A stretch of 32,489 nt of DNA from Betaproteobacteria bacterium HGW-Betaproteobacteria-8 (GCA_002842135.1 PHCD01000009.1:1-32489); one strand, 5' to 3'. Positions 17,865 through 26,532 are shown, counted from the stretch's first letter. The notes: a model not told the origin generated them from the letters alone. Numbers and translations are program-made.

Positions 17865-20132
17865 TTAAACAACCACGATGTCTGCTGCAGTGATTGATGT
17901 AACGCCAGTCAATATGGCGATATCCACTGCTGCACCCGAGCCATTGCCGTCTGCATCATATTTGAGCGTGTTGGTTGCGCTGTCAAAGATGAGGTAGTCA
18001 TCGGCATCTGCCGGGCCCGAACCAATCACCAGGTTACCGGCATTGAAACCTGCCAGCGAAGCGAATTGGTCGGTGTTCAGCTCAATCTTGTCCGTACCGC
18101 TGGCAAAGTCAGTGATAGTGTCTACACCGGTCAGGTCGAAAGCTGTATTGACGTAGGTTTGCACGGTGGTGGAAGAGCCTGTAACGATCTGCTCCCATAC
18201 TTTGCCGAAGACAAACGTATCCGAACCAGAACCGCCGGTCAGGGTATCGTCGCCGCTGTTACCAACAAACCTGTCATCCTGCGTAGTACCGATGAAAGTC
18301 TGCTGATCGGCATTGCCTTCGAACAACAGGCCATTGGCTGTTACACCGGAAGCATCGATCACGACGTTATTGATAGTGCCGCCGTTGTTGCCCAGCGTAT
18401 TGGAAAGATCGGCCACCGAACCATTGGCGCTGAAATAGTAATGGTCATTGAGGAGCTGTAGTGCTGAGTCCTCAACATTCAGGAGATCCACGGTGCCACC
18501 CACCTGAACGACTTCCATACCCTGGAAATTGTCATCATTCAGCACAACCGTACCATTGGCGGCATTGTTAGCGCCGATGCCGGTTGTAACGCGCAGGGTA
18601 TCAGTGCCATCACCGCCAACAATCACATCATGCTTGGCACCGGTGGCGATCCATTCCTTATTACCGTCGTCAGCCTTGGAAGTTGTGCCTTGCACACCAC
18701 TACCGAAACCGCCGATGAGGAAAATATCATCGCCCTCGCCGCCATCCAGATAGTCAGCGCCGCCATGACCAACCAGCACGTCATTACCGCCATTGCCATA
18801 GACAGTGTCGTCACCCAGACGCATGGTGGCGTACTCTACCCCATCGCCGCCGATGACTGTCTCGCTTGCACCTGCTGATTCATTGGCACCATCGACACGC
18901 ACGAAACTCCCTGCTACACCTTGGCTGGCATCGTAGACGATGTCCACGTTATGGAACAGTTCGGCAACGGAATAGTCATCCACCTCGAATGCAGCCGCTT
19001 CATACACGACCTCTTCTGCGCCGACGATACTGACATCTGGGACGAACTCAGCTACTTCGAATTCCAGTTCGACAGTGACAGTTTCGGCAGGGCCGCCAGC
19101 AACACCGTAGATATGGGTACCTGGGTTCAGGAATACCAAGCTTTGGGACTCACCATTCTCCACCAATTGCTCGGCAGATAAAGTGATATTTACGCCGCTA
19201 GCGAGTTCAATACGCTCAATGCCTGAAAATTCAATATTTTCAAAATCACCGGATTGAGTAAACTCAAGGGTGTCGACAGCATTATAACCAGCAATGGTAG
19301 TTGCAAATGTGCTGATCTCAGAAGAGCCAGGACGGTAAACAATATTCAGCTTGACGTCTGTTACAGACTGCTCTGCCATCTCCTGATCTTCAATTTCAGT
19401 TGATAGTCCGGTTTCAGAATCTATGACTTCAATTTCTGCTTCCCCCTCACCGCCTTCTTCAATTTCCTTATCTACATAGCGCGCCTCATTTCCGCTATTG
19501 TCCAGCTCAGATAAACCACCAACGATAATAGTTTCGCCTACAAATTCTGCACCAATTCTGAAAGAATCATTCCCTTCACCGCCGAGCAAGATATCATCTG
19601 AAGTTACAAAATACAGATTACCGTTTACCGTCTCATTCCCTGCTGTTGCATCCTGCCCGGAGATAAGGTCAATTCCATCGCCGCCGCTTAAGATATCATC
19701 GCCGTCTCCAGCTTCAATAATGTCATTCCCGGAACCACCATCAATAATGTCATTCCCTTCACCGGCTGAAATGTAATCGTTGCCTGCCCCCCCCGATACA
19801 ATATTATCGCCGCCACTTGCATAAATCTGATCATCACCACTACCGCCATCAATAATATCGTTACCGTCGAAAGATGTAATGAAATCATTGCCATCATCCC
19901 CGCTTAAGATATTGTTACCCGACCCTGCATCAATCAGGTCGTCACCTGCACCGCCGGCTATCACATCGTTTCCACTACCAGCGAAAATAATATCGTCACC
20001 ACCACCGCCGTAAACAATATTATTTCCCTCACCAGCATCAATGAAATTCCCCAAACTGTTTCCGATAATTAAATCATCACCCGCTGTACCCGTATATTCC
20101 GTCTCAGTAGAGTTAAAAATTTTAATCGCCAT
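17865..20132 (-). CDS. RTX repeat protein, probable type I secretion substrate
   Basis: 755 residues from the start at 20132, which has AGGAG eight bases upstream; ATG at 20138 is only two bases from it. No signal peptide and no cysteines. Glycine/aspartate nonapeptides (GGxGxDxIx) fill about residues 16-195, recur at about 426-478 and again near 625-655. An acidic linker (EEGGEGEAEIEVID) follows the first block. The C-terminus, LKYDADGNGSGAAVDIAIL then TAADIVVV, is the typical uncleaved type I secretion signal. RTX repeats bind calcium outside the cell. No enzymatic domain is recognisable, so a structural, adhesive or surface-layer role is possible but not shown. It is encoded directly before the type I exporter. 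Confidence 0.92.
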   Translation of the reverse strand: MAIKIFNSTETEYTGTAGDDLIIGNSLGNFIDAGEGNNIVYGGGGDDIIFAGSGNDVIAGGAGDDLIDAGSGNNILSGDDGNDFITSFDGNDIIDGGSGDDQIYASGGDNIVSGGAGNDYISAGEGNDIIDGGSGNDIIEAGDGDDILSGGDGIDLISGQDATAGNETVNGNLYFVTSDDILLGGEGNDSFRIGAEFVGETIIVGGLSELDNSGNEARYVDKEIEEGGEGEAEIEVIDSETGLSTEIEDQEMAEQSVTDVKLNIVYRPGSSEISTFATTIAGYNAVDTLEFTQSGDFENIEFSGIERIELASGVNITLSAEQLVENGESQSLVFLNPGTHIYGVAGGPAETVTVELEFEVAEFVPDVSIVGAEEVVYEAAAFEVDDYSVAELFHNVDIVYDASQGVAGSFVRVDGANESAGASETVIGGDGVEYATMRLGDDTVYGNGGNDVLVGHGGADYLDGGEGDDIFLIGGFGSGVQGTTSKADDGNKEWIATGAKHDVIVGGDGTDTLRVTTGIGANNAANGTVVLNDDNFQGMEVVQVGGTVDLLNVEDSALQLLNDHYYFSANGSVADLSNTLGNNGGTINNVVIDASGVTANGLLFEGNADQQTFIGTTQDDRFVGNSGDDTLTGGSGSDTFVFGKVWEQIVTGSSTTVQTYVNTAFDLTGVDTITDFASGTDKIELNTDQFASLAGFNAGNLVIGSGPADADDYLIFDSATNTLKYDADGNGSGAAVDIAILTGVTSITAADIVVV
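19554..20087 (-). repeat. N-terminal RTX nonapeptide repeat block
   Basis: The coding repeats correspond to residues about 16-193 of the RTX protein, units of GG-x-G-x-D-x-hydrophobic-x such as GGAGDDLID and GGSGNDIIE. Placing the main RTX block at the very N-terminus is less usual than the C-terminal placement in most RTX proteins. Confidence 0.85.
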
Positions 20133-20163
20133 TTTCATTACTCCTAAATATAGAACTATAATT

Positions 20164-20199
20164 AGCAGGCATTTATGGCTGCCTGCATCACCAATTCAC
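20164..20199 (-). promoter_or_regulatory. conserved hairpin leader upstream of the RTX gene
   Basis: A 36-base element 32 bases before the RTX start matches 33 of 36 positions of the element at 22221-22256 upstream of P3. It contains the inverted repeat GCAGGC...GCCTGC. Stop codons interrupt the reading frame in this copy, so it is not a conserved peptide. It may be a 5' UTR hairpin or an operator. Confidence 0.6.
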
Positions 20200-20312
20200 C
20201 TTCGTCACCCTTAAGCACCTTGTAAGCTATCAATGATGATGATGGGGAAATTTGGTTAGGTGGCTGTAAATGCATATCTCATTTTATGAAAAACCACTTT
20301 CTTCAATAACAG

Positions 20313-21188
20313 CTAAAACTGCTCAAGCACAGCATCTACTGGAATCAAGCCAGGCACGGCTAATTCAAGCGGTTTTTGTCCGTTTTGCATTGTTGTTCTC
20401 AAATGTATCGCGCTAGGTTTATTGATCGGGTCGCGTGCATCGCAGTTATATCGAATGTAAAAAATCGATGAAATCGCTCTTGTGGAAACATCCGTATCTT
20501 TAAAGCTCACATCGGTCGTAAAATTGACCCAGTTTTCACTCAGCGCCGCAGCATTCTCGTTACTGATTGCGGTATTGGCTGAGGGAGCATTTTTTGTAGT
20601 GGGCAAGGGAGTGCCTGCCACAGTGGGCACACTTGTAAAGCTTCTGCCTGCGCGAAAAAGGACCTCGGTATTTCCGCCGATCTCTTCCGAATGCGGTTTG
20701 TGAAAATAAGCAATTGCAACATCCTTGCCAGCAAAACCACCACGAGCAATATCGGTAACTTCCCAATACTCCCCATTGGCTAATGGAGCATCTTTCATAT
20801 GCAAATGTGTAGCCAGGACACACTGGGTATTTTCTTTATTTCGCCATATCGCCTCCGAAAGCACGGCCACGGCATTGGCTTGTCCCGCATAGGGTGCCGG
20901 CATCGCCACGTCACTTACCATCACCCCTACCAGGTTAAAACCCTCCAACGGGGCATTCAGTGCACTTTTGATTAGCTCAGGGCTTGTAATAGAGCATGTA
21001 TCATTTCCGTTATCCGGTGGGCTGCTATTGGCTAGGCCATATTCACCAGTTGGGTTGCAGAGCACATAGGCCGATGGCACATCACCAGTATGTGGCAAAT
21101 CTACAAAACCTGTTTTCGCAAATAGGCTTGTAGAAGTAACGACAAGCATAGAAATGACAGCCGTTTGAAAAATGCCAGTCCACTTCAT
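20313..21188 (-). CDS. P2: secreted four-cysteine protein of unknown family
   Basis: 291 residues from the ATG at 21188 (the codon before it is TTG). A purine-rich GAGAGAG lies about nine bases upstream. A Sec signal peptide ends near SLFA/KTGFVDLP. Family not recognised. Motifs shared with P1 and P3: GFVDLP, AIWRNKENTQCV, VTDIARGGFAGKDVAIAYF, RAGRSFTSVP, ENWVNFTTDV, IFYIRYNC and AIHLRTT. Cysteines at 44, 65, 123 and 249 match the other copies. It sits between P3 and the RTX gene on the same strand. Overall similarity to P1 is limited to these blocks, so the duplication is old. Confidence 0.84.
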   Translation of the reverse strand: MKWTGIFQTAVISMLVVTSTSLFAKTGFVDLPHTGDVPSAYVLCNPTGEYGLANSSPPDNGNDTCSITSPELIKSALNAPLEGFNLVGVMVSDVAMPAPYAGQANAVAVLSEAIWRNKENTQCVLATHLHMKDAPLANGEYWEVTDIARGGFAGKDVAIAYFHKPHSEEIGGNTEVLFRAGRSFTSVPTVAGTPLPTTKNAPSANTAISNENAAALSENWVNFTTDVSFKDTDVSTRAISSIFYIRYNCDARDPINKPSAIHLRTTMQNGQKPLELAVPGLIPVDAVLEQF

Positions 21189-21224
21189 CAATAATTACTC
21201 TCTCTTCAAATACCTTGTTTTAAT

Positions 21225-21249
21225 GTGCGCGGCAAACTTCACCGCGCAC
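21225..21249 (-). terminator. GC-rich hairpin between P3 and P2
   Basis: An 8-bp perfect stem, GTGCGCGG (21225-21232) with CCGCGCAC (21242-21249), has a 9-base loop just after the P3 stop. No U-run follows on either strand, so it may stabilise the mRNA 3' end or attenuate instead of terminating fully. Confidence 0.45.
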
Positions 21250-21275
21250 CCCATCAGCTCTGTATTTCTTTAAGG

Positions 21276-22196
21276 TTAAGGAGTAATTGTGGAACTTGGT
21301 GCACGTGAGCTAGTAGTCACGGTTACCCATGGCTGCGTCTCTTGCCCGGTTTGGCGGATCTTCATACTGTTGGCTACCGAGCTTGTCGTTGCATTGGCAC
21401 AATTTTGTTTGATATACATACTGGGTGAGGATGGATGAGTTGAGCCGTCCTCATCAACGCCGGCAGTAACATCCGTCGTAAAATCTACCCAGCTGCTACT
21501 GAACGGCGCATCCTGCTCACCTGCTGCCGGGACAACCGTCCCCGGACTAAGTGTTTGACCCACCCCAGTGATCTCGGTACCGGCCGTCGCGGCGGTGCCA
21601 GGCAGCACTAGAAAGCCTGTCGCAGGGTTGGAAGGTGCAGAGGGATCGGCTTGCATCTGCACAGAAGTGAATGTGCGACCAATGCGGAATGCAGAAGAGT
21701 TATTGGTTCCGGATGCTTTAGCATAACCTGCGGAAACTGCCCCGGTATAACCACCAAATGCGTAGTCATTGACCTCCATCTTGTTATTGCCTGCCAATTG
21801 CGGGTTATAGTCGTGCGTCGTTGCGTTTGACATCACCACTTGTTTCCCATAAATACAGCTACCAGCACCACTATTCCTGAACACCCTCTCGTTCAAAGTG
21901 CCTAAAGTCTCTGAAAATGCAGTGATGGCAGTGGTGTTAGCGTTTTGGAGCGTATAACCAGTCTCGGGAGTTGAATTAAAAAGTAGCGTTGCACCAATAC
22001 CATTAGGTACTGCGCAAGCCGAATCACCAACAGGCGGGACAGTATTATCGCTACCAGACCCAAAATTTCCTGCGGTACGGCATTGCACATACGCTGAGCT
22101 ACCGGATGTAGGCAACGTGACAAAACCCGCCATTGCCGATGTTGCGTTTACACCCAATGCTCCCAGAACTGCTAACTTAAGTAACGAGCTTCTCAT
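21276..22196 (-). CDS. P3: secreted four-cysteine protein of unknown family
   Basis: 306 residues from the ATG at 22196, with AAGGAG seven bases upstream; a longer frame would translate the hairpin leader. The signal peptide ends at TSAMA/GFVTLP. Family not recognised. It shares with P1 and P2 the start of the mature protein, AYVQCR, ERVFRNSGAGSCIYG, FRIGRTFTSVQ, WVDFTTDVT, MYIKQNC and MKIRQT. The four cysteines at 39, 61, 114 and 266 align. The C-terminus is Ser/Thr-rich. It follows the TonB-dependent receptor by about 200 bases that carry the conserved leader, so it probably has its own promoter. Confidence 0.84.
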   Translation of the reverse strand: MRSSLLKLAVLGALGVNATSAMAGFVTLPTSGSSAYVQCRTAGNFGSGSDNTVPPVGDSACAVPNGIGATLLFNSTPETGYTLQNANTTAITAFSETLGTLNERVFRNSGAGSCIYGKQVVMSNATTHDYNPQLAGNNKMEVNDYAFGGYTGAVSAGYAKASGTNNSSAFRIGRTFTSVQMQADPSAPSNPATGFLVLPGTAATAGTEITGVGQTLSPGTVVPAAGEQDAPFSSSWVDFTTDVTAGVDEDGSTHPSSPSMYIKQNCANATTSSVANSMKIRQTGQETQPWVTVTTSSRAPSSTITP

Positions 22197-22220
22197 TGCT
22201 ATCTCCTTCAAGTTACAATA

Positions 22221-22256
22221 AGCAGGCATTTGTGGCTGCCTGCGACACCAATTCAC
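22221..22256 (-). promoter_or_regulatory. conserved hairpin leader upstream of P3
   Basis: Second copy of the 36-base leader (33/36 identical to 20164-20199), 24 bases before the P3 start, with the same GCAGGC...GCCTGC inverted repeat. About 60 bases further upstream both regions also share a looser block with GCATTTA and ACC-AACC, which suggests the promoter was duplicated too. Confidence 0.6.
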
Positions 22257-22393
22257 TACAATCGCTTAGTCCCTCGTGAGTTCTAATTCAATTGCAGTTG
22301 AATCCGGTTGGTAGTCATAAATGCAATTCCTTTCACAGCGCGACTTCATATAGTTGGCATATAAGTATGGATTGCGCTAACCATCCTGAATCC

Positions 22394-25300
22394 CTATCTT
22401 TTGTCCGGTACAAACTCATAACTCAAGCTCAGAAATGCCGACCTTGGCGCACCTGTGCCCAAAAAGCTGGAGCCTTGCCAATCTGCACTGTTGTAGTTGA
22501 AGCCCCCGGGACCAATTGCACCGCGGATGGATGGCGAAAAGGCGTTTATGCCCAAGCGCCCGGCACTGGCGTATTCCTTATCGAACAGATTGTTGATTCG
22601 CAGGCCAAGGGTCCATTCAGGTGAAGGTTTGTATGAGGTGTGGAAATTGAATACTGCATAGCCCGCTGTTTTACCTTCGCCAAAATCAGCACGAGGGATA
22701 GCGCAGGTTATGAGTGGACCAAACGGGTTTGCAGGATCAGGACATTCATTGCTAATGATAGGACTTGCCGGGCCGGCACGGTGTTTGTTGTTTTCATTAC
22801 CACGCAAGAAGGCTTCAGAATGCACAACCGCATTCAACCCTACGCGCCATTTGCTAGTAATGTCGTAGCTAAAACTGGCATTCAGGTTATGCAAGGGGAT
22901 GCCTGGCAAGCGGTCACCGGGTTTAACGTTGATTTTCCCGAAAGTGCCATCCTTAGTATTATTATTAATATCATTGACATTACCTGCACTGCTGTTGTGC
23001 AAACTCAGCAAGCTAAATGGCGACTGGAAAGTAGCATCGGTCAATGAATAATTCAAACCGAAGCTGGCTTTGCCCCAATTGCCTTTCAGGCCCATTTCCA
23101 GGCCCTGGCGTCGGGTATCCCCGATGTTCTGGAAGTAGCTGCTGGTAGCATTTACCGCAACAAAATAGATGTCATCGCTTAAGTCGGTCCGGTACAGGCT
23201 GGCATTCCATTCAAGGTTATCTGCCAGCATGCCACGTGCACCTACTTCATAACTGGTAGAGCGCACCTGCTTCAGGTAAGGGTCGCCGGACAGAGCGCCA
23301 GGTAAGTTACATACCCGCTGCTCTGCAAGTGAACGCGGACGGCCGTCAGACACAGGCGTGGGATCGTAAGCACATCCAAGTTCAATCACGGATGGCGTTC
23401 TGGCACCGCGCCCGATGTTGGTATACAGGTTCAGATCTTCTCGCGCCTGCCAGGTAACCCCAAGCGATGGGTTAAACGAACGGTATTTGAATTTTTCTTT
23501 CTCAGGCGGCCTCAACGTAGCAATATTCTGGCCAAACGCATCCTCAGGAAATGTGCTTGGGTCGAATGGCAGAATTTCACCAATCCCTGTCGGGCATTCA
23601 GTATTGGGATCGATGGTACCGTCGTTATTATTGTCGGTACATAACTGAATGAGCCTGAGATAATTGAGAATCACATTCACATCTGTAAACGAGGATAGCC
23701 TAGCGACCGCCAATTGATTGGTCACCACAGTGTGGTTATATCTAGCCGAGGCTGTGACATTCAACTCTTTGGTAGGGGCCCAAGTTTCACTGGCATACAG
23801 GCTCTTGGTGGTGGAGTTTCCATCAAAATCATTGAGGGCATAACCGCGCTCAGGGCTGTTGGCATAGTATTCCCAACCGAGCTCTTCCGGCGCGACATAA
23901 CCGTGCCGGTTCTCGTCCAACAACCCCAGATACTGCTTGCTGTCATAGATGCTATCCGACTTATCCAGGGAAGCACCGACCATGAACTTATGTTCATCCA
24001 GGTTCCAGTTGAGCTGTAGCGAGGCGCCTTTGCCCACTTGGTCTATCTCAGTGTCAGTAAAAATTGCGGTCGGGGTGCCTTCAATATATCCCGTGTTTAG
24101 AACCTGTGCGCCATTTGTTCCATATTTACCATCACGGAATATAGGCAGCCCATTGGCATCAGCGACAACAGGCCCAAACGTTTGATTTAGTGATAGCCCG
24201 CCCACTGAAGTGAGAAGATTGGTGACATTGGCAGAGTTTATGGGGATTAGCAGTTCCCAATAATCATGATAAAACCCATCATCATCAGTATAGTTACCAA
24301 GCACACCCAGCTGACCACCTGAGCCCTCAAGACTATAAGCATAGGAGTTGCTACCAACGCCAGGGTGGAGAGTGTCGGAAATAGGATAGACAGTAGACGC
24401 AAATACCCTTCCATAATTCTCAAAGGTATCCCGCACCGCTTGTTCATATTGTGCTGATGTCGGTGCGTTGAATGCGCCTGGCACATTTGAAGGAAGATTA
24501 ATATCATCCAGGTTTCTGCGTGGGTCGTAAGTCCAGTTCCAAACCATAACGCCGGAACCATCTGCCGCCACAACCTGAGCCTGGTTGGCATTGGCTTGCG
24601 TATTGAAATTTGAACCTACGGCAAGGTTGTTGATATCAAAACCCGGATCGCCTTCTGCATTCCCATTAACATCCAGTGCCCGACCGGATGCATCTGCCGC
24701 CACGTTATATGCATAGTTGTTGTAATCGGGCAAGCCATCGCGGTTAATGTCAGGTAAGCCAAACAATAATTGCCGATTACGATCTCGAAGAGTCGCAACA
24801 TTGGGATCAGTATCAGCGCCTCCGAAATTTTCATTCACATCTGATGTACTGGATTTACGTTTACTTTTGCGGTTGTAAATTTGCCCGGTGATATTAAAGG
24901 TGTCAGTCACATCCCAGATGCCACTGAGCTGGAATTGCAGCAGATCATTTTTACTTTCATCAGGTGAGGTATAAACCTGCTTGGGATTTTGATCCACCAT
25001 TTGTTCCGGTAGCAGGCCGTTACCGGTCAGCTTGTTGCCTGCATAGAGCATGGATAAACCCAAGCGGGCGCGTTCGCTTTGCCATTCAGCCTTACCAAAT
25101 ACTTGGTTCACTCTGCTGGGCGAGTCATCGCGCCAGCCATCTTCCATGAAAAAGTTGCCTGAAGCAAAGCCGGCAACGGTTCCGTTATTGCCACCTGCTG
25201 AAACCTGAAGCTGTTTACGGCCAAAAGATCCAGTCAGCACTTCTGCTTCCAGGCTTTTTCCGTCAAAGCCGCTTTTGGTACGCATGGAAAGTGCGCCGCC

Positions 25301-26161
25301 CAAGGTGCCCAAGCCAAAGATAGGATTGGAACCGGGAAAGATGTCCAGACTATTTAAAGCGTTCATGGGAATCATATCCCAGTTCACTACATCTCCAAAT
25401 GGTTCGTTGACTCGAATGCCATCCAGAAATACAGAGATGCCTTGCGCAGTGCCTAGCTGAGGCGATGCGGTAAAACCGCGATAGTTGACATCCATCTGGA
25501 ACGGATTGCTCTGGTAATCATTGACACTTATTGACTGGAGCTTGGAATTCATCAGGTCGATGATGTTAAGAGAATGCGATTCCTTTATCTCTTCTGCGGT
25601 CAAGCTTTGTACATTACCGGGGATTTCTCCTTTGGTTAAACCCAAACCAGGAAGCGGGCCAACCTCATAAAATCGTTTGGCACGAACAGGGATTATCTCT
25701 GTTGTGATGGCTTCATTAGAGGCTGGTTTAGTAACGACTACTGTTGACCCTGCCAGGTCGGAATTTAACCCGCTGCCTGCGAGAATGCGGCGCAACGCTT
25801 CTTTTCTGCTCATGCGCCCCTGGACGGCAGGCGCCATCTTGTTTTCCCCAAGGTTGCTATCAAAAGCCAGGCTTAAGCCTGCAGAAGTTGCAAATTGCTT
25901 GAGCGACATTGCTAACGGCTGGGCAGGGATATTGACTTCCATGATGGCCAGAAAACCGTCATCTCGATATGCGGGGATTTGGGTATCCAATTGCCCAGCA
26001 ACCGCATTGAACGACAAGGTCAAGGTCAACAGGCACACCGCATAATTGCAATCTTTCCGGCGCCCCGCGATACGGCCTTTTTCATAGCATGCGCTTTCGC
26101 GTTTAATCGCCACGGCATGCCCCACCCCATCATTCTGCCCTGCATATTTTCTATTCCCCAT
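22394..26161 (-). CDS. large TonB-dependent receptor with STN signalling domain
   Basis: About 1255 residues from the ATG at 26161 (AAAGGTG eight bases upstream); in-frame starts up to 26248 exist. A long basic N-terminus precedes the signal (NYAVCLLTLTLSFNAVAG). Then come an STN domain (about 75-146), a TonB-box-like TEIIPV, the plug (QSLTAEEIKESHSLNIIDLM ... FGLGTLGGALSMRTKSG) and a barrel ending in FLSLSYEFVPDKR. The STN domain normally contacts a FecR-type anti-sigma factor, and FecR and an ECF sigma lie upstream. The loops carry calcium-site-like motifs (471-479, 749-760, 843-851). At over 1200 residues it is far larger than siderophore receptors (about 700-800). The substrate is unknown. 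Confidence 0.92.
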   Translation of the reverse strand: MGNRKYAGQNDGVGHAVAIKRESACYEKGRIAGRRKDCNYAVCLLTLTLSFNAVAGQLDTQIPAYRDDGFLAIMEVNIPAQPLAMSLKQFATSAGLSLAFDSNLGENKMAPAVQGRMSRKEALRRILAGSGLNSDLAGSTVVVTKPASNEAITTEIIPVRAKRFYEVGPLPGLGLTKGEIPGNVQSLTAEEIKESHSLNIIDLMNSKLQSISVNDYQSNPFQMDVNYRGFTASPQLGTAQGISVFLDGIRVNEPFGDVVNWDMIPMNALNSLDIFPGSNPIFGLGTLGGALSMRTKSGFDGKSLEAEVLTGSFGRKQLQVSAGGNNGTVAGFASGNFFMEDGWRDDSPSRVNQVFGKAEWQSERARLGLSMLYAGNKLTGNGLLPEQMVDQNPKQVYTSPDESKNDLLQFQLSGIWDVTDTFNITGQIYNRKSKRKSSTSDVNENFGGADTDPNVATLRDRNRQLLFGLPDINRDGLPDYNNYAYNVAADASGRALDVNGNAEGDPGFDINNLAVGSNFNTQANANQAQVVAADGSGVMVWNWTYDPRRNLDDINLPSNVPGAFNAPTSAQYEQAVRDTFENYGRVFASTVYPISDTLHPGVGSNSYAYSLEGSGGQLGVLGNYTDDDGFYHDYWELLIPINSANVTNLLTSVGGLSLNQTFGPVVADANGLPIFRDGKYGTNGAQVLNTGYIEGTPTAIFTDTEIDQVGKGASLQLNWNLDEHKFMVGASLDKSDSIYDSKQYLGLLDENRHGYVAPEELGWEYYANSPERGYALNDFDGNSTTKSLYASETWAPTKELNVTASARYNHTVVTNQLAVARLSSFTDVNVILNYLRLIQLCTDNNNDGTIDPNTECPTGIGEILPFDPSTFPEDAFGQNIATLRPPEKEKFKYRSFNPSLGVTWQAREDLNLYTNIGRGARTPSVIELGCAYDPTPVSDGRPRSLAEQRVCNLPGALSGDPYLKQVRSTSYEVGARGMLADNLEWNASLYRTDLSDDIYFVAVNATSSYFQNIGDTRRQGLEMGLKGNWGKASFGLNYSLTDATFQSPFSLLSLHNSSAGNVNDINNNTKDGTFGKINVKPGDRLPGIPLHNLNASFSYDITSKWRVGLNAVVHSEAFLRGNENNKHRAGPASPIISNECPDPANPFGPLITCAIPRADFGEGKTAGYAVFNFHTSYKPSPEWTLGLRINNLFDKEYASAGRLGINAFSPSIRGAIGPGGFNYNSADWQGSSFLGTGAPRSAFLSLSYEFVPDKR

Positions 26162-26274
26162 AACGAAACACCTTTGCTCTCCAGTCATTTCCATCTCTTT
26201 TAGTTCCGGATATTTTGCAGATACTCTTATGACGGTTTGGGGAGGCAATACCCTGATGCAATTTTGCGATACTT

Positions 26275-26296
26275 ACTCCCGAAAAATCATGGGAGT
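26275..26296. promoter_or_regulatory. inverted repeat upstream of the TonB-dependent receptor
   Basis: ACTCCC (26275-26280) and GGGAGT (26291-26296) form an inverted repeat with a 10-base spacer, about 115 bases before the receptor start. A second palindrome, GACTCC-GG-GGAGTC, lies at 26395-26408. Either could be an operator. The first is followed by T5 on the + strand, but no + strand gene ends there. Confidence 0.35.
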
Positions 26297-26430
26297 TTTT
26301 CCCGATGTGATATGAGGGATGTACCTTTTTTGTTCTTTTAGGGATAAAGACTCAGGCTGCGATATGCGGCAATGGCAGTTACTCCGCTTGGGTTGACTCC
26401 GGGGAGTCCAATCACAACATCGCTCCTCTT

Positions 26431-26532
26431 GCAGGGGGGAGGTGGGGTTGGGCTGGAAATTTTGATTGTGTTCATGTCCGGTTTTCTACCCCCACCCTAG
26501 CCCTCCCCCCCCCCCTGCAAAAGGGGAGGGAA
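26431..26532. repeat. inverted pair of GC-rich REP-like sequences
   Basis: A G-rich arm (26431-26456, GCAGGGGGGAGGTGGGG...) faces a C-rich arm (about 26488-26518, CCCCCACCCTAGCCC...CTGC) followed by AAAAGGGGAGGG. The inverted arrangement resembles a REP doublet (REPIN). The C-rich arm includes an 11-base C homopolymer at 26505-26515. Further single copies lie at about 26572-26596 and 27519-27558. Confidence 0.55.

Noticed and set aside
19554..20087. Tandem-looking DNA in the RTX gene considered as a CRISPR array or minisatellite
   Set aside because: The periodicity is that of RTX nonapeptide codons; units vary and there are no spacers.
22197..22260. N-terminal extension of P3 through the leader region
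   Set aside because: The homologous leader before the RTX gene has stop codons in frame, and the signal peptide starts cleanly at 22196 behind AAGGAG.
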